In this document: in pieces, positions 52,277 to 61,409 of the stretch
How the letters are laid out: every line of letters begins with the position of its first letter
Numbering within the stretch: the first letter of the stretch is position 1
Assembly: GCF_035593265.1 (NCBI RefSeq)
Contig: NZ_CP141614.1
Location: forward strand, 744,001 to 808,000
DNA: 64,000 bases
Direction: 5' to 3'
Source of the DNA: Limnochorda sp. LNt
GTDB lineage: Bacteria > Bacillota > Limnochordia > Limnochordales > Geochordaceae
The notes under the pieces: generated by a model
What the model saw: the letters and a program-made list of their open reading frames with translations, nothing else
What the model was told of the DNA's origin: nothing
Databases searched by the model: none
Translations under genes and position numbers: made by a program

Positions 52277-54127
52277 TCAGCGGCCCGGCAACAGATGCCG
52301 CTCCAGAAAGTCCGCCGTGAGGCGATACGCCCGCTGGAGGTTGGCTCGTCGGGTGAAGCCGTGCCCCTCGTCCTCGAAGACCACGTAATCGACGGGACGG
52401 CCCAGGGCCCTCAGGCGCTCGACCATCTGGTCCGACTCGGCCTTGACCACACGCGGGTCGTTTTGGCCCTGAATGACCAGCAGGGGCGCCCGCACCTGGT
52501 CGACGTACGTGATAGGGGAGCGCTCCAGCAGCATCTCGCGGTCCTCGTCGGGGTCCCCCACCCAGCGCTTCATGAATCGCTGCCACGTCGGGGGCACGCT
52601 CCTGACGAAGGTGACCAGGTTGCTGGGGCCGACGATATCGACGGCTGCCGCCCAGTACTGCGGCAGGCGGGTCACGGCGGACAGCGTGGCGAACCCGCCG
52701 AAGCTCCCGCCGAAGATGGCCAGGCGGCGGCGGTCGACCCACGGCAGGCTCTGCAGGTAGCGAGCCGCGGCCTCGATGTCCCGCAGCTCGCCGCCGCCCC
52801 AGTCCCGGTGGATGAGGCGCTGGTAGCTGATCCCGTACCCGGTGGAGCCGCGGATGTTGGGCGCCAGGATGCCGATGCCCCGGTGGAGCAGGTACTGGTA
52901 GAGAGGATGATAGGCGGGCCGCTCCTGCGCCTCGGGCCCCCCGTGGATGGAGAGGGCGACCGGCGCCGGGGCGCCCGGCGAGGCCCCCCGTGGGCGATAG
53001 AGCCACGCCGGGATCTGCCGACCGTCGAAGGTGGGGAACGTCACCAGCTCCGGGGCCGCCAGGGCCTCCTCGGGGATGCCCCCCAGCATGCTGGAGGTGA
53101 TCCGGGTGACCCGGCCGTCGGCGAGCCGCAGCGTGTAGAGCTCGGCCGCCCGGCGGGGGGTGGCCAGGAGCAGCGCCGCGTGGCTCCCGTCCGGCGAGAA
53201 GCGGACGGAGGCCAGCACGCCTTCCGGCACCGGAGGCTCGGTCACCACCCGGCCCGAGGGCACCTCGACGAGACGCAGGCGACTGATGCCGCCCTCGTTG
53301 ACCGAGACCAGCGCCACCTGCCCGTCGGGAGCCAGCTCCACGTTTTCGACGTCCCACTCGGGCGTGTAGATCCACTCGAGGACGCCCGGGCGGTCGGGCC
53401 GGACGATGGCCAGTCCCGAGAACTCCCGATCGCGGTTGCTCACCACCAAAAACCCGCTGCCGTCGGGCAGCCACCGTTCGGGGAAGTGGACGGCCTCTCC
53501 CTCGTGGGGCGTCACGTTGCGGTGCGAGCCATCCGTCAGATCCAGCACGTAGACGTCCTGGTCGGTGTTGGCGTGGAAGGCGACCACCGTCAGGCGGCGG
53601 CCATCGGGGGCCCACGCGACGGGCACCAGGTACTCGCCGGTGGAGAGGACCAGGCGAGGCTCCCCGTCGGGGAGCTCGCGGACGAAGACGTCCACCTCGG
53701 TGGGCGTGCGCTGGTTGCCGGCGTACGCGATGCGCCGCCCATCGGGTGAGAAGGCCCCGGCACCCATCTCGTAGCGGACGTCTTCCCGGGACGTCAACTG
53801 CCGCGGCCAGCCGCCCCGCACGTCGAGCTCGAAGAGTTGCCAGAACTCGTTGCCGTCGCGATCGGCCAGGAAGACGATCCGGTCGCTTTGGGGGTGCGCC
53901 GCGGCCATGCGCACCGTCCGGTCCTCGAAGAGGGTCAGCTGATCCGGCCAGCCGCCCTCCACCGGGATGCGCCAGAGGTTGAACTGCCCCGAGATGTCGG
54001 TCGAGACGTAGACGTGCCGACCGTCGGGGCTGAAGGCCAGGGCGCCCGGCTGATGGCGCCGCACGGCGAAGAACTGCTCGAACGCGTACCGACCCGTGGT
54101 GGCCTCAGCCCGCTCTCGCCCGGTCAC
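52277..54127 (-). CDS. S9 prolyl-oligopeptidase-family serine peptidase
   Basis: A 616-residue cytosolic peptidase (acylaminoacyl/dipeptidyl-peptidase type). The N-terminal part is a beta-propeller with WD/PD40-like repeats (GALAFSPDGRHVYVS, AGAFSPDGRRIAYAG, ASVRFSPDGSHAALL). The C-terminal alpha/beta hydrolase domain contains LSIHGGPEAQERP, the oxyanion NIRGSTGYG, the nucleophile Ser475 in FGGSFGGF, Asp557 in QNDPRV and His589 in DEGHGF. GTG 54127 is preferred, 8 bases after AGGAGG; GTG 54133 lies too close. No signal peptide. It degrades short peptides and lies upstream of the CBS-ACT gene. Confidence 0.94.
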   Translation of the reverse strand: MTGRERAEATTGRYAFEQFFAVRRHQPGALAFSPDGRHVYVSTDISGQFNLWRIPVEGGWPDQLTLFEDRTVRMAAAHPQSDRIVFLADRDGNEFWQLFELDVRGGWPRQLTSREDVRYEMGAGAFSPDGRRIAYAGNQRTPTEVDVFVRELPDGEPRLVLSTGEYLVPVAWAPDGRRLTVVAFHANTDQDVYVLDLTDGSHRNVTPHEGEAVHFPERWLPDGSGFLVVSNRDREFSGLAIVRPDRPGVLEWIYTPEWDVENVELAPDGQVALVSVNEGGISRLRLVEVPSGRVVTEPPVPEGVLASVRFSPDGSHAALLLATPRRAAELYTLRLADGRVTRITSSMLGGIPEEALAAPELVTFPTFDGRQIPAWLYRPRGASPGAPAPVALSIHGGPEAQERPAYHPLYQYLLHRGIGILAPNIRGSTGYGISYQRLIHRDWGGGELRDIEAAARYLQSLPWVDRRRLAIFGGSFGGFATLSAVTRLPQYWAAAVDIVGPSNLVTFVRSVPPTWQRFMKRWVGDPDEDREMLLERSPITYVDQVRAPLLVIQGQNDPRVVKAESDQMVERLRALGRPVDYVVFEDEGHGFTRRANLQRAYRLTADFLERHLLPGR

Positions 54128-54302
54128 GCTCACCGCCTCCTCCTGTCTCCCTCTGCATCTCGTGTTCGCCGTGACGGCGCCCCATCCCTGGAGGTCGGGA
54201 TACGGCTGGCCAGTGCCATGGCGCCCACCACCAAGCCTGCCCTCGCGGCCTCGAGCAGGGCGCCCCCGACGGGCTCCCAGGTCCGGCGCTCCCGGGACGG
54301 GA

Positions 54303-54575
54303 CTACAGCTGGGAGAGCTCCAGCGGCGTCCACGGGAGCAGGCTGAACCGCCGGGCTCCCCCGCTGACCACCGGATCGTCGAGCACGAGCCGCCTTGCCT
54401 CGTCCACGGAGTCGACCCGGTAGACGACCATCCCCCCGCTGCCATCGCCGAAGGGCCCGGCCATCACGACCTTGCCCTCCCGGTGCAAGCGTCCGATGTA
54501 CTCCAGGTGGGCGGGTCGCAGCCGCCGGTTGGCCTCGGGGTCGACGATCCACAACAGTGCGACCACGTGCTCCAT
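54303..54575 (-). CDS. YciI-like (YCII family) small protein
   Basis: A 90-residue ferredoxin-like protein of the YCII family: VVALLWIVDPEANRRLRPAH, LEYIGRLHREGKVVMAGPF (family core, with the conserved His/Asp-type pocket) and GGMVVYRVDSVDEARRLVL. Members have been proposed as dehydrochlorinase-like enzymes or stress-related proteins. ATG 54575 has AAAGGAGG about 13 bases upstream. The 175 bases between it and the S9 peptidase contain only a short A/T-poor spacer. It is probably the last gene of the ABC cluster upstream, or independent. Confidence 0.85.
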   Translation of the reverse strand: MEHVVALLWIVDPEANRRLRPAHLEYIGRLHREGKVVMAGPFGDGSGGMVVYRVDSVDEARRLVLDDPVVSGGARRFSLLPWTPLELSQL

Positions 54576-54611
54576 GACGGGCGGAGCGCCTCCTTTCCCT
54601 CTGCCGCGGGC

Positions 54612-55424
54612 TCAGGGCGCGGCGCTGAGTACCAGGCGGTCGTCGAGGGCCGATTCCCCGCACGCCCGACGGAAGGCTTCCATCAGATCCGCCACGTCCA
54701 TGCCCCGCCGGGCCTCCCCCGCCAGGTCCAGCACGATGCGACCCTCGTGCATGAGCAGGGTCCGGTCTCCGACGGTGAGGGCGTGGCGCAGGTTGTGGGT
54801 CACCATGAGGGTGGTCAGCCCCTGCCGGGCCACCACCTGCCGGGTCAGCTCGAGCACCGTCTCCGCCGCCCGAGGGTCCAGGGCGGCGGTGTGCTCGTCC
54901 AGCAGCAGGAGCTTGGGGGCGCGCACCGTGGCCATCAAGACCGTCAGGGCTTGACGCTGGCCGCCCGAGAGATGCGAGACGGGCGTCTCCAGCCGGTGCT
55001 CCAGCCCCATGCCGAGGGTCGCGAGCGCCTCCGTGATGGCCGCTCGCCGCGCGCGGGTGAGCGCCGGGGCCAGGCCGCGCCGGATGCCTCGGGTCATGGC
55101 CAGCACCATGTTCTCCTCGATGGTCAGCGACCCGGCGGTGCCGGCTCGGGGATCCTGGAAGACCCGCCCGATGAAGGCCGCCCGTCGGTGCTCCGGCCAG
55201 CCCGTCACGTCCTGGCCGTCGACGTGGACCTGACCGGCGTCGGGCATGACGGTCCCGGCCACCACGTTGAGCAGCGTCGACTTGCCGGCGCCGTTGCTGC
55301 CCACCACCGTGACGAACTCGCCGGCACGCAACACCAGCGAGACCCCGTCGAGGGCCGGGCGGCCATCGACCGCGCCGCCCTCCCTGAAGGTCTTGGTGAT
55401 CCCGCTCAGCCGCAGCATGGCCAC
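54612..55424 (-). CDS. ABC ATPase of a TrpXYZ-like importer
   Basis: A 270-residue ATPase. Walker A reads VVGSNGAGKSTLLN, the Q-loop IGRVFQDPRAGTAGSLTIEEN, signature VSHLSGGQRQALT, Walker B LLLLDEHTAALDP (His after Glu, characteristic of this subgroup) and switch His LMVTHNLRHAL. It belongs to the same group as the ATPase in the PF04392 (ABC_sub_bind) systems for tryptophan, tyrosine or other aromatics. GTG 55424 is chosen since AGGAGGG lies 9 bases upstream; ATG 55418 is internal. The permease gene ends 16 bases upstream on the same strand. Confidence 0.9.
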   Translation of the reverse strand: MAMLRLSGITKTFREGGAVDGRPALDGVSLVLRAGEFVTVVGSNGAGKSTLLNVVAGTVMPDAGQVHVDGQDVTGWPEHRRAAFIGRVFQDPRAGTAGSLTIEENMVLAMTRGIRRGLAPALTRARRAAITEALATLGMGLEHRLETPVSHLSGGQRQALTVLMATVRAPKLLLLDEHTAALDPRAAETVLELTRQVVARQGLTTLMVTHNLRHALTVGDRTLLMHEGRIVLDLAGEARRGMDVADLMEAFRRACGESALDDRLVLSAAP

Positions 55425-55440
55425 GGGAGCCGGCCCTCCT

Positions 55441-56394
55441 TCACGGCGGGGGCGGGCGCCGGTGGCCCGCCGACAGGAGCCCGTGCGCTGCCAGCCATCG
55501 CCCAAAACCCCCGCCCGGCCGTTGCACCGGGACGCCGGCTCGCAGCCGATCGCGGGCGAAGCCGGGGACGGCCAGGGCGATGGCCACCACCGCAGCCGTC
55601 GCCAGCTTGAGGTCGCCGGGGTCCAGCCCCAGTTGGAGGGCGGCGGCGATGGCGGCCCGGTACGCGAGACTGCCCGTGACGGCCGCTGCCAGCCGCCAGG
55701 CCAGGCCACGAGGTCGGACGATGGCCTCGCCCAGGATGACCGACGCCAGCCCGGCCACGATGGTGCCGACGCCCATGTTGACGTCCGCGAAACCCTGGTA
55801 CTGCGCGGCCAATGCTCCCGACAGCGCCACGAGGCCGTTGGAGATAGCCAACCCCACGGTCCGGGCCCGGCCCACCTCCACGCCGGCGCTGGAGGCCATC
55901 GCCTCGTTGTCGCCGGCGGCCCGCAGGGCCAGCCCCATCTCCGTGCGCAGCCACCACAGCAGCCCCCCAGCCACCAGTGCGACCGCGGCTGCGAAGACCA
56001 CGAGTGGTGCCCAATCGAAAGGGATGCCGAGACGCCCGGCGTCCTCCATCAGGGTCGGCAGCCTCAGCAGCGGGACGTTGGGACGACCCATGACACGCAG
56101 GTTGACCGAGAACAGGGCGGTCATGGTGAGGATGCCCGCCAGCAAGGCCGGCACCCGCAGGCGGGCATGGAGCCAGCCCGTGGCGCCTCCCGCCGCTGCC
56201 CCGGCGGCTACCGCCACCAGCGTGGCGGGAAGCGCCGGGAAGCCCGCGGCGATGAGGGTGGCCGCGACCGCGCCGCCCAGGGGGAAGCTCCCATCGACGG
56301 TCAGGTCCGGCACCGCCAGGATGCGGAAGGAGAGGAAAACCCCCATCGCCATGATGCCGTAGAGCAGGCCCTGCTGGAACACCATCTGGAGCAT
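55441..56394 (-). CDS. ABC permease of a TrpXYZ-like importer
   Basis: A 317-residue permease of the BPD_transp_2-like class used with PF04392 binding proteins. It opens with VFQQGLLYGIMAMGVFLSFR, carries the diagnostic PDLTVDGSFPLGGAVAA (about residue 28), has NLRVMGRPNVPLL and the coupling loop TEMGLALRAAGDNEAMASS (about residue 150), and MGVGTIVAGLASVILGEAI. Eight to nine membrane segments are visible. A Pro/Arg-rich tail ends it. It lies between the binding-protein and ATPase genes with gaps of 11 and 16 bases, a tight three-gene operon. Confidence 0.92.
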   Translation of the reverse strand: MLQMVFQQGLLYGIMAMGVFLSFRILAVPDLTVDGSFPLGGAVAATLIAAGFPALPATLVAVAAGAAAGGATGWLHARLRVPALLAGILTMTALFSVNLRVMGRPNVPLLRLPTLMEDAGRLGIPFDWAPLVVFAAAVALVAGGLLWWLRTEMGLALRAAGDNEAMASSAGVEVGRARTVGLAISNGLVALSGALAAQYQGFADVNMGVGTIVAGLASVILGEAIVRPRGLAWRLAAAVTGSLAYRAAIAAALQLGLDPGDLKLATAAVVAIALAVPGFARDRLRAGVPVQRPGGGFGRWLAAHGLLSAGHRRPPPP

Positions 56395-56405
56395 GGCGGC
56401 GTCGA

Positions 56406-57398
56406 TCAGCGGATCACCTCCGCCGCCGACTCGATCAGCTCCGCCGGCACGGTGACGCCCATGCGACGGGCGGCCTGGAGGTTGATGACGAGGCGCGCCT
56501 CCTGCTGGAACTGGATGGGCATCTCGGCCGGCGACGCCCCTCGCAGCACCTCGGCGGCCATGCGGCCGGTCTGGCGCCCCAGCTCGTAGTAGTCGATGGC
56601 GACGCTGGCCAACCCCCCGCGCCGCACGCTGTCGCCCTCACCCACGATGAGCGGCTTGCGTGCCTCCTCGGCCACCTTGACCACCGACTCCAGAGCGCTC
56701 ACCACCGTATTGTCGGTGAAGACGTAGTAGGCGTCGACCCGCCGGGCGATGGACTGGGCCGCCGTCATCACCTCCGTGCTGGAGGCGGCGCTGGCCTCGA
56801 CGATCTCGAGACCGAGCTCGGCGGCGGCCTGACGGGTGAGGCGGGCCTGCACCTGGGAGTTGACCTCGCCGGGGTTGTAGACGACCCCGACCCGCCGGGC
56901 CGAGGGCACCAGCTGCCGCAGGAGGCGGAGCTGGGCTGCGACGGGCGTCATGTCGGATGTGCCCGTCACATTGGTGCCGGGCCGTTCGAGACTCTCCACC
57001 AGGCGGGCGGCCACCGGGTCGGTCACCGCCGTGATGAGGATGGGGATGCTGCGGGTGGCCTGGGCGGCCGCCTGAGCCGCTGGGGTCGCGATGGCCAGGA
57101 TCAGGTCGACCCCGTCGGCGACGAAGCGCTGGGCGATGGCCTGGGCGATGGCCAGGTCGCCCTGGGCGCTGCGGACGTCGTAGCGGACCGTGGAGCCCTC
57201 CACGTAGCCGAGCTCGGCCAGGGCGTCGACGAACCCCTGGCGCGCCGCGTCCAGGGAAGGGTGCTCCACGATCTGGACGATGCCGATGCGGGGCAGCGGG
57301 CCCGAGGGCGCCGCCTCCACGTCGGCCGATCCCGCCAGGGCCAGGCCGAGGACGAGGAAGGTGAAAGCCCGCGCAGCGAACCGAAGATGACGTGACAC
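56406..57398 (-). CDS. ABC substrate-binding protein (PF04392, TrpX-like)
   Basis: A 330-residue exported binding protein. The signal peptide (HLRFAARAFTFLVLGLALAG, cleavage near VEAAP) is followed by IGIVQIVEHPSLDAARQGF, the hallmark start of the ABC_sub_bind family, then AIATPAAQAAAQATRSIPIL, VGVVYNPGEVNSQVQ and DNTVVSALESVVKVA. Characterised relatives bind tryptophan or other aromatic amino acids. No T-box or riboswitch fits into the 98 bases before the divergent terpene gene, so regulation is not evident. It heads the three-gene importer operon. Confidence 0.92.
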   Translation of the reverse strand: MSRHLRFAARAFTFLVLGLALAGSADVEAAPSGPLPRIGIVQIVEHPSLDAARQGFVDALAELGYVEGSTVRYDVRSAQGDLAIAQAIAQRFVADGVDLILAIATPAAQAAAQATRSIPILITAVTDPVAARLVESLERPGTNVTGTSDMTPVAAQLRLLRQLVPSARRVGVVYNPGEVNSQVQARLTRQAAAELGLEIVEASAASSTEVMTAAQSIARRVDAYYVFTDNTVVSALESVVKVAEEARKPLIVGEGDSVRRGGLASVAIDYYELGRQTGRMAAEVLRGASPAEMPIQFQQEARLVINLQAARRMGVTVPAELIESAAEVIR

Positions 57399-57496
57399 GA
57401 AGGCGGACCTCCTTCGCTGAGTCGCGGAGATTGGGTGGCGCTTGCGCCTTTGAAGCGCATAGATTGACGGTCTCGGAGAGAAATCCTCCTGACGAG

Positions 57497-58678
57497 ATGG
57501 GATCTGTCACCGTCCTGGCGGCCCGCATGGTGGCCGCCCAGGCACTGGCCCGGCGGGCACTGGCTCGATGGGAGGCTCGGGCCCAGTCCATCCCCGACCC
57601 GGAGGCGCGGCGCCAGGCGCTGGGCAGCTTGCGTCACAAGGCCTTTCACAGCCTGGGTGCCGCCGTCTACGCCGCGGCCGTGCCCGGTCCGCACTTCGCT
57701 CGGATGGTGGAGTTTTGCGTCGCCTACCAGACGCTGAGCGACTACCTCGACAGTCTCGTGGATCGTGGCCGTCCACTGGACGGACGCCACCGGCGCCGAC
57801 TCCACCAGGCCATGGTCGTGGCGTTGCAGGGGGGCGCCCCGGCCAACGGCCTGGCCGAGACACCGTGGGACGACGGGGGTTACCTGGTCCGATTGGTGAC
57901 CACCTGCCAGCGCGTCCTGGCCGCCATGGGCGTCGACGAGGCATCCCGAGCACCGGCGCGCCACCTGGCGCTGGCCTATGCGCGGATGCAGGCACGCAAG
58001 CACGCCGAGCCGGGCAGCCGCCGGCGGCTGACCGCCAGGTGGGCGACGCGCCTGGGGCAGGCAACCGGCCGGCTGCCGCCGGCGGCCGGGATGGCCTGGT
58101 GGGAGATCGCCGCGGCGGCCGGCTCGACCCTGGGCATCTTCGCCTTGGTGGCGGCAGGGAGCCGCCGCCTCCCCTCCGAGGACCTCGAGGCGACGCTGAC
58201 GGCGTACTTCCCCTGGATCCAGGCGTGGCACATCCTGCTGGACTACGCCATCGACGAGGCCGAGGACCGCGAGGGCGGCGAACTCAACTTCGCCGCCTGC
58301 TACCCCCGCCCGCCGGTCGCGCTCGAGCGCCTGGCCGGCGTCTTCCGGCGGGCCCGTGAGGCCGCACTCGTGCTGTGGGAGCCGTCCTTCCACCGCCTGG
58401 TCGTGGCGGGCATGGGGGCCCTCTACCTGACGGACCCCAAGGCGGCCCACCTGGGCGCCCTGTTGGAGCGCCTGCAGGTCATGGAGCCGTGGGTGGCGGT
58501 GCTGCGACCCATCCTGCGATGGTGGCACGTCCGGCATCCGGCCCCCGCCCAGGTGGCCGCCTTCCATCCCGTGCGGCCGCCGACGCCCGCTCGGGCCACG
58601 CCCGGCACGGCACGTGCCCGCGCGGCAGGAGCGGTCGCCCTCGCCGACGAAACGGCCGGCTCAAATCCTTCGGGGTAA
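57497..58678 (+). CDS. DUF2600 class I terpene synthase-like protein (YtpB-like)
   Basis: A 393-residue all-helical protein related to Bacillus YtpB (tetraprenyl-beta-curcumene synthase). Two Asp-rich regions suit class I prenyl-diphosphate ionisation: YQTLSDYLDSLVDR with Asp82, Asp85 and Asp89, and LLDYAIDEAEDREGGE with Asp249, Asp253, Glu254 and Asp257. A KHAEPG element (residues about 170-175) is also typical. A C-terminal Arg/Ala-rich tail is lineage-specific. ATG 57497 has only a weak ribosome site. It should cyclise a long-chain prenyl diphosphate, giving membrane sesquarterpenes. The aminotransferase gene begins 19 bases downstream. Confidence 0.87.
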   Translation: MGSVTVLAARMVAAQALARRALARWEARAQSIPDPEARRQALGSLRHKAFHSLGAAVYAAAVPGPHFARMVEFCVAYQTLSDYLDSLVDRGRPLDGRHRRRLHQAMVVALQGGAPANGLAETPWDDGGYLVRLVTTCQRVLAAMGVDEASRAPARHLALAYARMQARKHAEPGSRRRLTARWATRLGQATGRLPPAAGMAWWEIAAAAGSTLGIFALVAAGSRRLPSEDLEATLTAYFPWIQAWHILLDYAIDEAEDREGGELNFAACYPRPPVALERLAGVFRRAREAALVLWEPSFHRLVVAGMGALYLTDPKAAHLGALLERLQVMEPWVAVLRPILRWWHVRHPAPAQVAAFHPVRPPTPARATPGTARARAAGAVALADETAGSNPSG

Positions 58679-58697
58679 CGGACAGGTGGTCTGGCCG

Positions 58698-59888
58698 ATG
58701 GAGAGCCCGGTGCCGTCACTCTCCCGCCGGAGCCGGGAGATCCCTGCCTTCCTGGCGATGGACGTCCTCGATCGGGCGAGGGCGCTGGAGCGGCAGGGGC
58801 GGCGCATCATCCACCTCGAGGTGGGCGACCCCGACTTTCCCACGCCGCCGCCCATCGTCGAGGCCGGGCGCAGGGCCCTGGCGGAGGGACACACGCACTA
58901 CACCGAGAGCATGGGCATCCGCCCCCTGCGAGAGGCCATCGCACGCCACTATCACCGCCGCTACGGCGTCGACGTCTCGCCCGAGCGCGTGCTGGTGACG
59001 AGCGGGACGTCGCCCGCCCTGGCCATGGTGATGCAGGCCATCCTGGATCCCGGCGACGAGGCCCTCGTGCCGGACCCCGGCTATGCGTGCTACGCCAACT
59101 TCGTGCGGGCGGCGGGCGGCGTGCCGGTCGCGGTCGATGCCGGGCCCGCCTCGGGCTATCGGCTGACGGTGGAGGCGCTGGAGGCGGCGCGCACGCCCCG
59201 CACGCGAGCGGTCCTGGTCAACTCCCCGTCCAACCCCACTGGCGTCGTCTACGGGCCCGAAGCCCTGCAGCCGCTGGTCGAGTGGGCAGAGCGGCACGGC
59301 ATCTGGCTCATCTCCGACGAGATCTACCACGGGCTGTCGGAGACGGGTCCCGAGCCCAGCGCGCTGGAGTACGGACCGAGGGCCGTGGTCGTCGACGGCT
59401 GCTCCAAGCGTTACGCCATGACGGGGTGGCGGCTGGGCTGGTGCGTGGCGCCGGTCGAGCTGGTACGACCCCTGCAGAAGCTTCAGCAGAACCTAATGGT
59501 CTGCGCCCCCGCCGCCAGTCAGGCGGCGGCCGTCGCGGCGCTGACGGAGGGCGAGCCCTACGTGGCGGCCATGGCACGGGCCTATGCGGAGCGTCGCCGC
59601 ATCCTGACCCGGGGGCTCGAGGCGCTGGGGCTACCCGTCGCCGGCCGGCCGCAGGGTGCCTTCTACGTGCTGGCCGACGTGCGCCGCATCACGAGCGACT
59701 CGGTCGGGCTCGCCTTCGAGCTGCTGGAGCGGACGGGAGTCGCTCTGACGCCCGGCGTCGACTTCGGCCAGCGGGGCGAGGGGCATCTGCGGCTGTCGTG
59801 TGCGGCCTCGCCCCAGGCCATCCAGGAGGGCTTGCGCCTGCTGGGGGAGTGGCTGCGGCAGCGGGGCGAGAGGCCCGCGGCCGGGTGA
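58698..59888 (+). CDS. PLP-dependent class I/II aminotransferase
   Basis: A 396-residue fold-type I aminotransferase of the AspAT-like group. It shows LEVGDPDFPTPPPIVEAG at the start, HTHYTESMGIRPLREAIARH, the PDPGYACYANFVRAAGG loop, NSPSNPTGVVYG (PLP-contact Asn), ISDEIYHGL (Asp), and the Schiff-base Lys237 in CSKRYAMTGWRLGW; a C-terminal HLRLSCAASP holds the carboxylate-binding Arg. ATG 58698 follows AGGTGG by about 8 bases. It probably transaminates an aromatic or branched amino acid. It converges with the M23 hydrolase, with only 8 bases between the stops. Confidence 0.94.
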   Translation: MESPVPSLSRRSREIPAFLAMDVLDRARALERQGRRIIHLEVGDPDFPTPPPIVEAGRRALAEGHTHYTESMGIRPLREAIARHYHRRYGVDVSPERVLVTSGTSPALAMVMQAILDPGDEALVPDPGYACYANFVRAAGGVPVAVDAGPASGYRLTVEALEAARTPRTRAVLVNSPSNPTGVVYGPEALQPLVEWAERHGIWLISDEIYHGLSETGPEPSALEYGPRAVVVDGCSKRYAMTGWRLGWCVAPVELVRPLQKLQQNLMVCAPAASQAAAVAALTEGEPYVAAMARAYAERRRILTRGLEALGLPVAGRPQGAFYVLADVRRITSDSVGLAFELLERTGVALTPGVDFGQRGEGHLRLSCAASPQAIQEGLRLLGEWLRQRGERPAAG

Positions 59889-59895
59889 CGTCCCC

Positions 59896-61062
59896 TCAGC
59901 GGGACGGCAGGAGGGGAAGGGGATCCACCGTCTTGCCGTCGATCTTGATGCGGAAGTCGAGGTGTGGCCCGGTCGAGCGTCCGGTCGACCCGGACCAGGC
60001 GATGACCTCCCCGCGGGCGACGGCCTGCCCTGCGCGTACCCCGACCCGGCTCAGATGGCCGTACAGGCTCTGGACGCCGCCCCCGTGGTCGATGACGACC
60101 CCGTAGCCGAAGCCGTCCATCCACCCGGCCTGCAGCACGACCCCGGGGGCCGCCGCTTTGACGGGCGTGCCGGAGGGCACCGCGATGTCGAGACCCTCGT
60201 GGAACTCCCGCGCCGAGCCGCCGAAGGGATTGGCCCGCCACCCGTACTCGGAGGTGATGGGGCCCGTCACGGGCCAGTCGAAGCTGACCCCGGCGCCCGA
60301 GCCCGCCACGGTGGGACGGCTGGGAAGCCAGAGGAGCTGGCCGGGCCGCAAGGCCCGGGGGTCCATGATGGCGTTGATCCGCTGCAGCGCCTCGTAGGAG
60401 ATGCCGAAACGCCGGGCGACGGACCAGAGGGTGTCGCCCGGCTGCACCCGGTAGCGTCCCCACTCGACGACGGTGCCGCCGATGCCCGCACGCGGCACCA
60501 AAAGACGCTGACCGACCCGGATGGTGTCGCCGCCCAGGCCGTTGAGCCGCACCAGCGTATCGACGGTGGTACCGTAGAGCCGGGCGATGCCCGACAGGGT
60601 GTCGCCCGGTTGGACCGGATACCACCACGTCGTGGCCAGGATCCGTGCGACGGTGGTAGCGTCGGCCTGGCCGGTGGCCCGCAGGCCCGCCTGTGCCTGG
60701 AAGCGGGAGACGGCGGATGCCGTCTCGGCGCCGTAGATGCCATCGAGCGAGACGTCGTAGCCGAGGCTGAACAGGAGCCGCTGCAGCGCCAGCGCGCCCT
60801 GGCCCCGGGCGCCCCTCGGCGGAGGCGAGGTCTGGACGCCGCGCACCCAGGCGGGGTACTCATCGGCTCGGGGCGAGAGGATGGCCGGGGCGGCGGCCAG
60901 CGCCTCGGGCCCCGGGGGAGGCGCGACGACGCCCAGCAACAGACCCACCGCCAGCCCTGTCAGCCATGCCAGCAGGCCTGGCCAGCCCAACGAGAAGGGG
61001 CGGCGCTGGCCCGCCCTCGAGGACGGGGTGATTTCCCAACCGGCGTCGTGATGCTCGCTCAC
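59896..61062 (-). CDS. Cell-wall hydrolase: PG-binding, two LysM and M23 peptidase domains
   Basis: A 388-residue membrane-anchored or secreted hydrolase. Residues about 25-50 form a membrane segment (WPGLLAWLTGLAVGLLLGVV). A PG_binding_1 domain follows (ALALQRLLFSLGYDVSLDG to SRFQAQAGL), then two LysM repeats (YPVQPGDTLSGIARLYGTT and YRVQPGDTLWSVARRFGIS), then M23 (lysostaphin-type) peptidase motifs FHEGLDIAVPSGTPVKA, YGHLSRVG and GPHLDFRIKID with the Zn-binding His and Asp. It should cut or remodel peptidoglycan crosslinks, as in spore or division hydrolases. GTG 61062 has no strong ribosome site, so the start is tentative. Confidence 0.92.
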   Translation of the reverse strand: MSEHHDAGWEITPSSRAGQRRPFSLGWPGLLAWLTGLAVGLLLGVVAPPPGPEALAAAPAILSPRADEYPAWVRGVQTSPPPRGARGQGALALQRLLFSLGYDVSLDGIYGAETASAVSRFQAQAGLRATGQADATTVARILATTWWYPVQPGDTLSGIARLYGTTVDTLVRLNGLGGDTIRVGQRLLVPRAGIGGTVVEWGRYRVQPGDTLWSVARRFGISYEALQRINAIMDPRALRPGQLLWLPSRPTVAGSGAGVSFDWPVTGPITSEYGWRANPFGGSAREFHEGLDIAVPSGTPVKAAAPGVVLQAGWMDGFGYGVVIDHGGGVQSLYGHLSRVGVRAGQAVARGEVIAWSGSTGRSTGPHLDFRIKIDGKTVDPLPLLPSR

Positions 61063-61409
61063 CTGGCGGTGGCACCCTCCACAGGCCGGCACCGCTGGCG
61101 CGGGATGGTAGCCGGCGGCGCGTCTGGCAGTATGCCCAACGAGGCGGCATGGGATGCATCGATCTGCCAGCCCTCGGACGGGCCACGGCACTCTTCCGCA
61201 GGGCGGCGGGCGCGTCCTTCGGGACGCAGGATGGAGAAAGCCGGTTCGGCTGGCAGCGCCGTGCCACCCTGGTCCAGCCTATGAGGAGACGGGCGGCGGG
61301 GTGTCAGGCGAAGGGGTGGGCCAAGCGGAGCGAGGCAGGGGCAGGCGCCTCCTCGGGGCCTGCCCCCGCTGGCTGGTCAGCGTCCTTGGGGCTGCGGCGT
61401 CGAGGCGTC
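61063..61409. other. Non-coding stretch between M23 hydrolase and superoxide dismutase
   Basis: About 350 bases with no supported gene in either strand. It holds the promoter region of the M23 hydrolase and, near its right end, the hairpin at 61338-61366 behind the superoxide dismutase gene. Short open frames occur in all directions, as expected from the high GC content, but none has a ribosome site with a recognisable product. Confidence 0.5.
61338..61366 (-). terminator. Hairpin downstream of the superoxide dismutase gene
   Basis: GGGGCAGGC at 61338-61346 pairs perfectly with GCCTGCCCC at 61358-61366, a 9-pair GC stem with an 11-base loop, about 44 bases after the superoxide dismutase stop. 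The downstream minus strand reads TGCCTCGCTCC, with no long T tract. Confidence 0.55.

Noticed and set aside
57399-57496. T-box or tryptophan riboswitch before the TrpX-like gene
   Set aside because: The 98-base spacer is too short and has no T-box sequence or specifier stem.
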